Shown here piece by piece: positions 28,382 to 36,644 of a DNA stretch of 41,303 nt. Positions within the stretch are counted from its first letter, which is position 1; each line of letters opens with the position of its first letter. Made by a program: the position numbers and the translations under genes. The notes under the pieces are model-generated. The model saw only the letters and a program-made list of their open reading frames with translations, was not told the DNA's origin and did no database searches. Location: the IMG/VR virus record IMGVR_UViG_3300028666_000010, positions 1 to 41,303 of that record; one strand, given 5' to 3'. Source of the DNA: a virus.

Positions 28382-28839
28382 TTACGGCGCAGATCGAAAA
28401 CTTCATGCGCGGATTGGGCGAATTGCGTCCGCTCTTGCCGGTTCACTACGAAGAACTGGGGCTGAACCGCGACAAGGTTCCGCTCGATCCCATGTTTGAA
28501 GTCTATGGCGCGCGCGAAGCGGTTGGAGAGCTTCTCTACATCACGCTTCGCGAGGATGGGAGGCTTGTAGGGTATTACATCGGCTTTGTTGCTCCGGGCT
28601 TGCACTATCGCACATGCCTCACACTCACGATGGATATTTTCTATGTCGCGCCGGATCACCGCGGAAATGGCGGCGGCAAACTCCTGTTCGATGCGGTTCG
28701 CACGGAAGCACTGCGCCGTGGCGTGCAGCGCTGGTTTGTCGGCGACAAGTGCCACGCATCTTTCCACGCGGAAAAACTCTTTGAGTCCTTTGGGTTCGAA
28801 AAGGTCGAACACCACTGGAGCCTTTGGTTAGGGGCTTAG
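28378..28839 (+). CDS. GNAT-family N-acetyltransferase
   Basis: 153 aa. Motif A for acetyl-CoA is DHRGNGGGKLLFDAV (about 93-107), preceded by the strand TLTMDIFYVAP; motif B is around WFVGDKCHASFHAEKLFESF. Members acetylate amines on proteins or small molecules. ATG overlaps the oxygenase stop (ATGA), so the two are made together. GNAT proteins occur in several podovirus tail modules, but the substrate is unknown. Confidence 0.88.
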   Translation: MITAQIENFMRGLGELRPLLPVHYEELGLNRDKVPLDPMFEVYGAREAVGELLYITLREDGRLVGYYIGFVAPGLHYRTCLTLTMDIFYVAPDHRGNGGGKLLFDAVRTEALRRGVQRWFVGDKCHASFHAEKLFESFGFEKVEHHWSLWLGA

Positions 28840-28840
28840 A

Positions 28841-29770
28841 ATGGTTGCAGCAGCAATAGCGGCAAGTGCGGTTGTCGGCGCGGGCGCAAGCCTTATTGGT
28901 GGCAGCCAAGCCGCGAGCGCAGCAGAACAAGGCGCGCAAGCCCAAGCGGATGCCAACAAATACGCTGCCGATATTCAGAAGCAGATTTTCGAGCAACAGC
29001 GCAGCGACCTTGCGCCGTGGCGCGCCGCGGGGTCTGCCGCACTCAGCGAAATCACGGCGCTCAATGGCCTTGCACCTCCGACCGCCGGGACGACCACGAC
29101 GACAGGTGGAACACCCGGCACCACCGTTCGCGTTCCCGTAGGCAATTCATACGCCAATAGCTCGCATCCGATTTTCGGCGCAATCGCTTCGCGTGTGGGC
29201 AATATCGAACTTCCCGGTGGCTATCGGCTCGTAACCACTGGTGGGACGCCTGGTGTCACCACCACCACTCCAGGTCAAACGAGCGCACAGCAGCAGCAAG
29301 CCGCATACGACCGCTTCCGCGTCTCACCCGGCTATCAATTCTCGTTCGATCAGGGCCAGCAGGCGGTAGAAAACAGTGCCGCTGCGCGTGGCGGCGTGCA
29401 TTCCGGCGCGACCATGAAGGCGCTGGACAGGTTCGGAACGGGCTTGGCCAATCAGGAATATGGCGACTATTACAACCGCCTCGCGGCGGAAGCGGGGATT
29501 GGTCAGACGGCAGTTGCACAAGGCAATGCCGCCGCACAGAACTACGGCAATAGCGCGGCTCAACTTGCGCAGAATACCGGCGCCGCTCGCGCGAGTGCCT
29601 ACGGTCAAGCCGGGCAGGCGATGAGCAATGCTTACGGCGGCGTTGCAAGTGCCATCAATGGCGGGATCGGAAACTACCTCTACATGTCGCAAATGGGATC
29701 GCAACCGGCAGGCACATTCCAACCGGTTCAGGTCACGCCCCAAGTCTCTGCTGCAAGCTATGGATTTTGA
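28841..29770 (+). CDS. Virion DNA-ejection protein, first (309 aa)
   Basis: The N-terminus is a hydrophobic Ala/Gly segment (AAIAASAVVGAGASLIGGSQ), followed by a Gln/Ala-rich helix. The C-terminal half has FRVSPGYQFSFDQGQQAVEN and LANQEYGDYYNRLAAEAGIG, typical of P22 gp7-like injection proteins. Two TTGGTPG segments with Thr runs flank a central insert (about 84-145). It should leave the virion with the DNA and help cross the envelope. Confidence 0.75.
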   Translation: MVAAAIAASAVVGAGASLIGGSQAASAAEQGAQAQADANKYAADIQKQIFEQQRSDLAPWRAAGSAALSEITALNGLAPPTAGTTTTTGGTPGTTVRVPVGNSYANSSHPIFGAIASRVGNIELPGGYRLVTTGGTPGVTTTTPGQTSAQQQQAAYDRFRVSPGYQFSFDQGQQAVENSAAARGGVHSGATMKALDRFGTGLANQEYGDYYNRLAAEAGIGQTAVAQGNAAAQNYGNSAAQLAQNTGAARASAYGQAGQAMSNAYGGVASAINGGIGNYLYMSQMGSQPAGTFQPVQVTPQVSAASYGF

Positions 29771-29772
29771 CC

Positions 29773-31179
29773 ATGCCCGGATTCGCTGATGCCTATGGAA
29801 TAAACCTCCCGGCCATCGATCAGGCGGTAGCGCAAAAGCGCGCCTACGATCAGGCGTTCCAGCAGCAGGGCGCGCTACAGCGCTTCGGAGCCCAAGCCTT
29901 CGCGCCGGACGCGACCGATGCAACGCGCGCACAAGCGATTTCCGGCCTTGCTGCCGTCGATCCTGCAAAGGCGGTTCAGTTCCAGGAAGTCTTCATGAAA
30001 ATGAATGACGCCCAGCGCCAGCACGCCAAGGACTTGAACAACATCATCGGCGCGACTGCATATAGCCTCAAGCAACTGCCGCCTGAACAGCGTGCCGCGC
30101 GGCTTCAGTCGCAAATCCCCGATCTTGTGAAAAGCGGAATCTCGATGGACAAAATCCAGTCCGTCGATTTGAGCGATGCAGGGTTGGACGGCTTGGTCAG
30201 TCAGGCGCGCACGCTGGACCAGATGATCACGCAGGGCAATGCTGACCGCACCTTTCAGGCAGGCCGCTCGGATCATGCGGATACGATGCGTCATCAAGGG
30301 GTTATGGAAAATATCGCCATTCAAAACGCGAACAAGCCGATCTCTGTGTCGGCAGGATCAACTCTGATCGATCCTCGCACACATCAACCTATCGCGCTGC
30401 CCAACGGAATTAGCGGTCCTGAGGCCAGCCCATCGAATGGTCTACATGGTGACGAATACCTGAAAACGCTTTCTCCGCAGATTCAGCCTCAGGTGAGGGC
30501 GCTCGTGGAAGGCCGCATGCAATTCCCGTCTGGATACGCGCTCAAAACTCCTTACTGGCAGAATATGCTCCAGGCCGTCAGTCAGTACGACCCGTCCTTT
30601 GATGCGATCAACTACAACGCACGCTCGAAAACGCGGTCTGACTTCACGTCCGGGAAATCGGCGCAGAATATCAAGGCGCTCAATACCGCCATCGGCCATC
30701 TTGGCAAGCTGGGTGAGCAAATTGGCGGCACGGTTTCGACTGGCGGCTATCCGGGCGCAACGCTCGTGAACGCGGTTGGCAATGAATACAACCGGGCATC
30801 TGGCGATGCTGGAATCACGAACTTCGAGCAAACCGCATCGGCGCTCGCTACCGAGTTGACCAACGTGTTTCGTGGCAGCGGCGGCGCGGAAGCTGACGTG
30901 ACTCGTTATCTCGGCCAACTAAATTCCAACGCCTCCAAGGAACAGAAGCTGGGCGCGGTGCATAATATCGTCGGACTGCTCAACGCCCGCCTCGACGCTA
31001 TCAACGAGCGATATAAGGCAGGCATGGGCACGACCGCAGACGTGACGCAACTGCTCGATCCGCGCGCCGTCGAAACTTTGAAGAAGTGGGCGGAAGATGG
31101 GGGGGGCGCGCCAGCAGCGAGCGCCTCCGGTGGCGGCAATGTCATCCACTACGATGCCCAAGGAAACCGCGTGCAATGA
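29773..31179 (+). CDS. Virion DNA-ejection protein, second (468 aa)
   Basis: ATG 29773 (MPGFADAYGINLPAIDQAVA) is chosen over an upstream TTG. The product is long and mainly helical, Gln/Ala-rich, with a central domain RSKTRSDFTSGKSAQNIKAL and YNRASGDAGITNFEQTASAL. It resembles the large internal virion proteins of P22-like phages (gp20/gp16 class). The next gene overlaps its stop. Confidence 0.75.
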   Translation: MPGFADAYGINLPAIDQAVAQKRAYDQAFQQQGALQRFGAQAFAPDATDATRAQAISGLAAVDPAKAVQFQEVFMKMNDAQRQHAKDLNNIIGATAYSLKQLPPEQRAARLQSQIPDLVKSGISMDKIQSVDLSDAGLDGLVSQARTLDQMITQGNADRTFQAGRSDHADTMRHQGVMENIAIQNANKPISVSAGSTLIDPRTHQPIALPNGISGPEASPSNGLHGDEYLKTLSPQIQPQVRALVEGRMQFPSGYALKTPYWQNMLQAVSQYDPSFDAINYNARSKTRSDFTSGKSAQNIKALNTAIGHLGKLGEQIGGTVSTGGYPGATLVNAVGNEYNRASGDAGITNFEQTASALATELTNVFRGSGGAEADVTRYLGQLNSNASKEQKLGAVHNIVGLLNARLDAINERYKAGMGTTADVTQLLDPRAVETLKKWAEDGGGAPAASASGGGNVIHYDAQGNRVQ

Positions 31180-32711
31180 GTGTGACCGCAGTTTCAGCAG
31201 ACGGCGTGCAGCATCAATTTCCTGACGGCACTGATCCGTCTGTCATCGACAAGGTTATGAAGGACTACGCCACTCCGAAAGATACTGCACAGCCCTCCAT
31301 TGTAGACCGTGCTATCGCAAGCCCGGTTGGCCGCTTCGCGCAGGAGAATGTGGTAGAGCCTGCTCTTGGGCTTGGGACACTTGCTGCACGCCAGTTTACT
31401 ACCGATCCGCGTGTCAATACCTTGGTAAACAAAGAGGGCGCGGCCTACGAAGGCGCACTCGCGCGCAATCGCAACACGCCTGGCTATGCGACAGAGCGCG
31501 CAAAAGCCGACAAGGCGATGGCGAACACGGGAGCAAGTGCCGGGGCTTTCCTGCCGTCTGTACAATCAACGATTGCCGGAACGGTAGGGCTGGCAGGCGG
31601 TCTCGATTCCTCGAATGCGATGGCCGACGCCGCGAGCGCGAAGCAGCAGGATTTCTCTAAAAACCATCCTTTTCTGTCCACGGCGGAGGGGTTGGTTGGT
31701 AGCTTGGCAGGCACGCCAGCAGGCCGAGCCGCGCTCCCCGCAAAGATCGCCAAGGCCTCTACTCCGACTGTCGAGGCTCTAAAGTCGGAAGCCCAAAAGG
31801 CCTATCAGGTCGTGGACAATTCGGGGCTGAAAGTAGCCGCGCCTGCCGTGCAGGATTTGGCGACTCAGATCCAAGCCGACGTAGCGAAGCGCGGCTTTCA
31901 TCCGATGCTGCACCCAAAGGCGGATGCAGTAATGGATGCGCTCAAATCTGTTTCCGGAGATGCGAAAAAGAAAATCGCCGCACAGGATCAATCAATTCAG
32001 CAGATGGAAATCCTTCGTCGCGTTGCCAAGGAAGGGGCAAAGTCCTCCGACCGCGCTGACCGCGCCATGGCTCGCGTTGTGCAGGATCACATCGACAATT
32101 TCATGGAGAATTTGAAGCCAGATCAGCTTTCGAGCGCTCCTGACCCGCAGGCGCAAGAAGCACTCATCACCGCTCGCGATCTTTGGACGAAGGCAAGCCG
32201 AGGCGAGATTATCCAGGATGCGCTTGATAAGGCCAAGAACGCGGCTGGAGCAAACTACACACAGGCGGGATACGCCACGGCGGTTCGCCAACGCTTTCGC
32301 CAAATTGCGAACAATGCTCGCGCCATGTCACGGTTTACGCCGGAGCAGCAAGGCCTCATCAAACACATTGTCCGTGGCGGTAAGACGGAGAATGTGCTTC
32401 GTCTTGTCGGCAAATTGGCGGTTCGTGGGCCTGTATCTGGCGCCGCATCTGCTGGAGCGGGGTTCGCAGCATTTGGTCCCGCTGGAGCATTGGCCCTCCC
32501 CGCGATAGGTGAGGCGGCGAAGGCAGGTTCTACGGCGTTGACGCTCAAAGCTGCTCGCAAGCTATCGGAAGTGGCGCGTGGGGCAGAGGTCGTGAAGGAG
32601 CCGCTTCTGCGCGCTCCCAGCAACCTACCGACCGCCGCCTACGGAATACCTGCGGTCAATGCCCTGATTCAGAACGATCAACGGAATGCTCTGTCTGCGT
32701 ATGGGCAGTAG
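31176..32711 (+). CDS. Virion DNA-ejection protein, third (511 aa)
   Basis: Starts at ATG 31176 (ATGA overlap) with the segment DGVQHQFPDGTDPSVIDKVM, a small N-terminal domain common in podovirus internal proteins. A long helical body follows, then a Gly/Ala-rich hydrophobic region (VSGAASAGAGFAAFGPAGAL), a possible membrane-inserting part. Likely the gp16-like protein acting at the inner membrane. Confidence 0.72.
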   Translation: MSVTAVSADGVQHQFPDGTDPSVIDKVMKDYATPKDTAQPSIVDRAIASPVGRFAQENVVEPALGLGTLAARQFTTDPRVNTLVNKEGAAYEGALARNRNTPGYATERAKADKAMANTGASAGAFLPSVQSTIAGTVGLAGGLDSSNAMADAASAKQQDFSKNHPFLSTAEGLVGSLAGTPAGRAALPAKIAKASTPTVEALKSEAQKAYQVVDNSGLKVAAPAVQDLATQIQADVAKRGFHPMLHPKADAVMDALKSVSGDAKKKIAAQDQSIQQMEILRRVAKEGAKSSDRADRAMARVVQDHIDNFMENLKPDQLSSAPDPQAQEALITARDLWTKASRGEIIQDALDKAKNAAGANYTQAGYATAVRQRFRQIANNARAMSRFTPEQQGLIKHIVRGGKTENVLRLVGKLAVRGPVSGAASAGAGFAAFGPAGALALPAIGEAAKAGSTALTLKAARKLSEVARGAEVVKEPLLRAPSNLPTAAYGIPAVNALIQNDQRNALSAYGQ

Positions 32712-32841
32712 CCTTCGCCTCCCTGATCGTTTTCTGCACTGCTAGCCGCACAACCAGCATCGACAGAATAAAGACCACGAATAGAAGGATGTTCGGCAAG
32801 GGGCCAAAGAAAGGCTCTCTGCGGGGCGTCTGATCGTCCAT
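32656..32841 (-). CDS. Antisense small membrane protein (61 aa)
   Basis: The only plausible minus-strand gene inside the late operon. It has a polar N-terminus (MDDQTPRREPFFGPLP), one transmembrane helix (NILLFVVFILSMLVVRLAV) and a charged tail. An AGAGATGTGAG lies before ATG 32841. Its 3' end overlaps the third ejection gene by 56 bases. If real it would be expressed separately from the late genes, possibly in lysogens. Confidence 0.45.
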   Translation of the reverse strand: MDDQTPRREPFFGPLPNILLFVVFILSMLVVRLAVQKTIREAKATAHTQTEHSVDRSESGH

Positions 32842-32857
32842 CTCACATCTCTACCAC

Positions 32858-32886
32858 AAGCCGCTCCTCACCGGGCGGCTTTTTTA
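32858..32886 (+). terminator. Intrinsic terminator before tailspike gene
   Basis: AAGCCGC (32858-32864) and GCGGCTT (32875-32881), loop TCCTCACCGG, followed by a T-rich run. It separates the ejection genes from the tailspike and suggests that the spike's level is controlled separately. Confidence 0.8.
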
Positions 32887-32902
32887 TTGGAGCCGTTAAC
32901 CA

Positions 32903-34564
32903 ATGGCCGCTCGCTTTAGCTTGCCGATGATATCTGTGTTGGATTCGAACGCAAACCCTCTTGGTGGGGGTTCGCTGGAATTCTACGCCACCGGCACATC
33001 GACCCCGAAGACGGTCTATTCCGACAATGGGCTCGTAACGCCTGCGGCCAATCCTTACACGCTGGATTCGGCTGGTCGCCACGGCGACATCTTCCTTGAA
33101 TCCGCCGATTACAAAGTCATCGTCAAGGATTCCGCTGGCGCTGTCGTCAAGACGATGGACCCCGTGCATGGAGCGGCGACCGACGCAATCCCCACCCTCC
33201 AATCCGACGTTTCCACGCTGCAATCCGACCTTACGGATACGCAGGCCGATGTAGCCACCAACGCGACCGCGATTACGACGCTTACGACCAATACCCAAAA
33301 GGCGGTCAACTTCGTTGGTCGGCCAAACTCCAAGATAGCCATCTTTGGCGACAGCATCACAGCGCAGAATACATCCTCCGACGCACGGTCAAATCAGGCG
33401 CGCGGCTACATGGTCCAAGCCCACGCGCTTGCCATGCGCCGGTTTTCCTACGACTCCACCCTCAACTTTGGCGTGGGTGGCAACACCGTCACGCAAATGA
33501 TCGCACGAATTCAAGACGTGATCGATGCGGCTCCGGCCCGTGTTCTGTTTCTTGGCGGAACGAATGATCTGAGCGGGGGCGACACGGCGGCAACCATCTT
33601 TGCGCGCATCCAAACCGTCATCAGCACGCTCAACGATGCGGGCATTCCGGTTGATGTCATTCCGGTAACGCCTCGCTCCTACAACATGGACGCGACGAAG
33701 CGTAAGCACCTCAACCACCTCAACCACCTTATTTTGAACGAAGTAGGCAACCGCAATCCGGCCTTCTTCGGGGTCGTTCCCGCCAACATCCCGCTTATCG
33801 ACATCAATTCGTCTACAGGCGATCCGATCACAGGCGGCTTCTTCCCGGAGAGTGACAGCACCTTCCTCCATCCACAGGACTATGGCGCGACACTGATGGG
33901 TCAGGTGATATCGGACTACTATTCGGTCTTGTTCCCGACATTGCCAGTCTATTTCAACAATCAATCGGACGCCTACGACGCAACGTATAACCCATACGGC
34001 TACATCAATCTCAACCCGTTCCTGACAGGTACGAGCGGCACGGCAGGCACAGGCATCACCGGAAGCGTTGCGACAAGCTACACCATAGAACGCAATACCG
34101 GCTCTACGCTCACGGCAACGGTCAGCAAGGGAACGGATTCAGCGCCTCAAAATGGCGTAACACAGATTATCGCACTTGGAAGGTCTGCGACAGGTGTGGA
34201 TGGCGAGAACATCCGCATGAAGCAGACGCATTTTGATTTCAATTTCAGCGCGTTTGCTGCGGGTGACAAGTTCGTTCTGGAAATCGATGTGGAACAAGCC
34301 GATCTTGTCAACGTCAAGAACATCTCTGCACTCATAAGTTCCGGCACAACGTCCACTTGGTATGGGCTCAGCGCATCTGGCTTGACGGGTGACAGAACGA
34401 TAGCAGCTTGCCGCCGCCTGATCGCTACGCACACCTTCACGCTGACAAGCCCAAGCGAGACTGTGGATGTGTTTATGAACATCCAAGCCGATTGCTCGGA
34501 CAGCGGTACAGCGCCGAGCGGGACGATCACCGTTCGCAAGTTTGCCGTGCGCAAAGTCCCATGA
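32903..34564 (+). CDS. Tailspike with SGNH esterase domain
   Basis: A 553-aa protein. The N-terminus (1-90: MAARFSLPMISVLDSNANPL ... YTLDSAGRHGDIFLESADYK) is a head-binding domain shared by many podovirus tailspikes. A coiled coil follows (98-132). An SGNH hydrolase has block I FGDSIT (Ser151), block II FGVGGN (about 189-194), block III GGTND (N221) and block V with His323. In block V the canonical DxxH Asp is replaced (TFLH; an Asp lies five before His), so a Ser-His dyad may act. The C-terminal third is strand-rich. Likely removes acyl groups from host polysaccharide. Confidence 0.85.
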   Translation: MAARFSLPMISVLDSNANPLGGGSLEFYATGTSTPKTVYSDNGLVTPAANPYTLDSAGRHGDIFLESADYKVIVKDSAGAVVKTMDPVHGAATDAIPTLQSDVSTLQSDLTDTQADVATNATAITTLTTNTQKAVNFVGRPNSKIAIFGDSITAQNTSSDARSNQARGYMVQAHALAMRRFSYDSTLNFGVGGNTVTQMIARIQDVIDAAPARVLFLGGTNDLSGGDTAATIFARIQTVISTLNDAGIPVDVIPVTPRSYNMDATKRKHLNHLNHLILNEVGNRNPAFFGVVPANIPLIDINSSTGDPITGGFFPESDSTFLHPQDYGATLMGQVISDYYSVLFPTLPVYFNNQSDAYDATYNPYGYINLNPFLTGTSGTAGTGITGSVATSYTIERNTGSTLTATVSKGTDSAPQNGVTQIIALGRSATGVDGENIRMKQTHFDFNFSAFAAGDKFVLEIDVEQADLVNVKNISALISSGTTSTWYGLSASGLTGDRTIAACRRLIATHTFTLTSPSETVDVFMNIQADCSDSGTAPSGTITVRKFAVRKVP

Positions 34565-34662
34565 TCCCCCGTTCCGCCCGCAACAACAATCCCGGAAACC
34601 TCCGCATAGGCGAGCCATGGCAGGGCACCCCTAAACCCGAAAGGAAACAAAATGGATCTTGA
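34561..34662 (+). pseudogene. Truncated P5-like/lysozyme-type N-terminus (33 codons)
   Basis: The ATG overlaps the tailspike stop. The peptide starts MIPRSARNNNPGNLRIGEPW and stops after a short basic tail. RNNNPGNLR followed by W and G is the opening signature of the PRD1 P5-like muramidase domains found in many phages, which normally run well over 100 residues. Only the first part remains before the reading frame enters the Shine-Dalgarno and start of the next gene. It looks like the stump of a lost cell-wall hydrolase. Confidence 0.6.
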
Positions 34663-34774
34663 CCCTAATAAAGACGTGCAGGTTGTTGAAACCTTCTGGA
34701 AGAGATTCGATTGGTTCAAGGTGGCGGTGGGCTTTGTGGGTGGCCTGTTTTTCTGCCTAGCGTTTCACATCTAA
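34652..34774 (+). CDS. 40-aa membrane peptide, candidate holin
   Basis: Starts MDLDPNKDVQVVETFWKRFD with AAGGAAACAAA as Shine-Dalgarno. Residues about 21-40 are one transmembrane helix (FKVAVGFVGGLFFCLAFHI). It ends three bases before the endolysin start, the usual site of a holin. Its small size would fit a pinholin-like or holin-accessory peptide; the function is inferred from place and topology. Confidence 0.6.
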   Translation: MDLDPNKDVQVVETFWKRFDWFKVAVGFVGGLFFCLAFHI

Positions 34775-34777
34775 GCC

Positions 34778-35560
34778 ATGCGCAAGATACCGCAGGCGGC
34801 GCTCTATTTCACCAAGCCTCTGGAGCGCGCTGTTCTACGCGCCTATGACGACAAAAACCCAGACCGGATATTGAAGCCGGGCGATACCGTAGAAGGCACG
34901 CTCACTGCCGGAGCCGGACATACCGGCCCAGATGTCCTCATTGGGATGGATGTCACCGATGCGCTGTCGGATCAATGGCTTTGGGACGATCTGACAAAGG
35001 CGGCTCAGGGACTTAGCGCCAAGGTTGGTGATCAGGTTCTTAATGAGCTTACCGAGCACCAATACGTCGCTCTTTTGGACTTCGTACTGAACCTCGGCAC
35101 AGGCGATCCTTCCAAGCCAGAATGGACGATCTGGAAGCGTTTGCGTGCCCGCGAGTTCGATCAAATCCCAATAGAAATGGCGCGCTTCGTCAACTGGGAT
35201 GGGCACAAATCAAATGGTTTGGTGAATCGGCGCAATGCGGAGATTGCCGAATGGTCTATCGAGGAGCCGGGCGCGCAGCCGACCAATCCGCCTTCTAGCG
35301 CAACGCGAGTAGAACCAACGCCGCCGACGCCGACAGAACCAAAGCCGCCGTCAAAATCCGGGGTTCTTATAACCGGTGCGGCTGGAGCCGTGGCTTCTGC
35401 TGGACCAATGGTTCATCAGGCCACGCAAGCAATTCAGCCATATGCACCGCAATCAAGCATCGTTCGGAACACACTCGGAATCCTCGCGGCCGTAGGCGCC
35501 GTTCTCGCTGTTGTGAGCCTCGTCCTTGTGTACCTAAGCCGCAAGCGCACTCAGCAATAG
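34778..35560 (+). CDS. GH24 endolysin with C-terminal membrane anchor (260 aa)
   Basis: Residues 5-165 form a phage lysozyme (GH24) domain: KPLERAVLRAYDD places catalytic Glu16, with Asp24/25 and Thr43 in TLTAGAGHTG; LTEHQYVALLDFVLNLGTG and VNRRNAEIAEW are family helices. A proline-rich linker (170-200) leads to a transmembrane helix (about 233-253) and a basic RKRTQQ end, so the enzyme is tethered to the membrane by its C-terminus. Most GH24 endolysins are free or have an N-terminal signal anchor, so this layout is unusual. Cleaves peptidoglycan at lysis. Confidence 0.88.
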   Translation: MRKIPQAALYFTKPLERAVLRAYDDKNPDRILKPGDTVEGTLTAGAGHTGPDVLIGMDVTDALSDQWLWDDLTKAAQGLSAKVGDQVLNELTEHQYVALLDFVLNLGTGDPSKPEWTIWKRLRAREFDQIPIEMARFVNWDGHKSNGLVNRRNAEIAEWSIEEPGAQPTNPPSSATRVEPTPPTPTEPKPPSKSGVLITGAAGAVASAGPMVHQATQAIQPYAPQSSIVRNTLGILAAVGAVLAVVSLVLVYLSRKRTQQ

Positions 35561-35568
35561 GAGATTTC

Positions 35569-36156
35569 ATGTTCGGGCTCACACTCTCCCCATGGATCAT
35601 TATCGGTGCTGTTATCGCCCTTCTCGGCGGCGGCGCATACGGCGGATACCATTATGGCTATCTCGACGGCCAAAGCCAGGTATCGAAGCTGCAAAAGACC
35701 GTCATCGACCAGAAGCAGGCCCGCATCGATTATCTAGCCGGTGAGTACGTCAAACTCAGGGCAAGCGCGGCCGAGCAAAAGAAGCGTGACGATGACGCCT
35801 ACAACCAGGTGATTGCGGCGCGCGACAAGGCGAAATCGGACTACGAAGCCGCCCTTGCGCAACTTCGCATCGAACAGAGGTCAAACCATGCGATCAACCC
35901 TGATACTTGCATCCTGTCTGCTGCTGGGCGCGTGCTCTTCGACAAAGCCAGCGGAGCAAGACCCGATCAGCCTGTGCCCGCCAATTCCAACGCCCCCGGC
36001 GGTGCTCATGCAGGCCCCAGCCCCGACTCCTGCGTTACCATCGACCAGCTACAAACCGGCTACCTGAATTTGGGCCAGCATGATCGCGCAGTCGTAGCGC
36101 AGCTTCTTTCGCTGCAATCATGGGCGCGTGTGTCATTGAGGGGAACTGCACAATGA
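35569..36156 (+). CDS. Rz: Rz-like inner-membrane spanin (195 aa)
   Basis: An N-terminal transmembrane anchor (WIIIGAVIALLGGGAYGGYH) is followed by a periplasmic coiled coil (KLQKTVIDQKQARIDYLAGE ... QIEQ-like region to about 105). The C-terminal part is longer than usual and covers a nested lipoprotein gene. With Rz1 it would fuse the membranes after the wall is cut. It begins 8 bases after the endolysin. Confidence 0.8.
   Translation: MFGLTLSPWIIIGAVIALLGGGAYGGYHYGYLDGQSQVSKLQKTVIDQKQARIDYLAGEYVKLRASAAEQKKRDDDAYNQVIAARDKAKSDYEAALAQLRIEQRSNHAINPDTCILSAAGRVLFDKASGARPDQPVPANSNAPGGAHAGPSPDSCVTIDQLQTGYLNLGQHDRAVVAQLLSLQSWARVSLRGTAQ
35888..36067 (+). CDS. Rz1: Rz1-like outer-membrane lipoprotein spanin, nested (59 aa)
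   Basis: Lies wholly inside the Rz-like gene in another frame. Starts MRSTLILASCLLLGACSSTK: a lipoprotein signal with lipobox LLGAC. The mature part is proline-rich (PPIPTPPAVLMQAPAPTPAL) as in lambda Rz1. AGAGG precedes the ATG. The nested arrangement matches the lambda Rz/Rz1 layout and is strong support for both genes. Confidence 0.82.
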   Translation: MRSTLILASCLLLGACSSTKPAEQDPISLCPPIPTPPAVLMQAPAPTPALPSTSYKPAT

Positions 36157-36374
36157 CCGACGAACAACTCATAAACGAGCTTCGCGAGCGGGTGGCTGTT
36201 CTTGAAGAGCGCACACGCAAGATCGACACAATCGAGAACGACGTAAAGGCCATTCTTGGAAAACTCGCCGAATTGTCAGGCGGGAAAAAGGCCATGCTGG
36301 GGCTGTTCGCCGTTCTCGGAGGTGCCGTAACCGTCATTACCGGGCTGTTCTCCGGTAGACTGCATTGGGGCTGA
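36153..36374 (+). CDS. XhlA-like coiled-coil membrane protein (73 aa)
   Basis: N-terminal heptads (LINELRERVAVLEERTRKID, then ENDVKAILGKL) followed by one transmembrane helix (AMLGLFAVLGGAVTVITGLF). This resembles XhlA/hemolysin-type proteins that assist holins. ATG 36153 overlaps the Rz stop by four bases. Probably regulates or helps membrane permeabilisation at lysis. Confidence 0.7.
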   Translation: MTDEQLINELRERVAVLEERTRKIDTIENDVKAILGKLAELSGGKKAMLGLFAVLGGAVTVITGLFSGRLHWG

Positions 36375-36404
36375 CATGACCGCGACTGACGACAGGAAAG
36401 CCAA

Positions 36405-36560
36405 TTGCGGCTGGAAATACAGCTTCGAGATGTGATAGAAGGAATTGCTGCGGCGGCGTTGGAACCGAAGCGTGTGGTCCACCAGCCCGTCGAACCTGTG
36501 GACATCTGGCCCGGCACTTTGCGCCTGACGAGACGAAAGTCGAAACATCTTCGGATGTAG
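36405..36560 (+). CDS. Possible small gene, TTG start (51 aa)
   Basis: In the otherwise empty stretch after the lysis genes, a frame starts at TTG 36405 behind AGGAAAG and reads through 51 codons. The product is an amphipathic helix with RLEIQLRDVIEGIAAAAL, then PVEPVDIWPGTLRLTRRKSK. The non-ATG start and the lack of a homologue I recognise keep this tentative. Behind it, GAGGCC (36567-36572) and GGCCTC (36590-36595) form a stem. Confidence 0.4.
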   Translation: MRLEIQLRDVIEGIAAAALEPKRVVHQPVEPVDIWPGTLRLTRRKSKHLRM

Positions 36561-36644
36561 CGTGGAGAGGCCCCTGCCGGGGAATAACTGGCCTCCTAGG
36601 GCGGGCAACCATTTTACCACGCCGCCGCAGCAAGCATTCAGAAG

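Noticed and set aside
33709-33728. Tandem CTCAACCAC repeat in the tailspike
   Set aside because: Only two 9-base units (LNHLNH); too short to mean more than local slippage.
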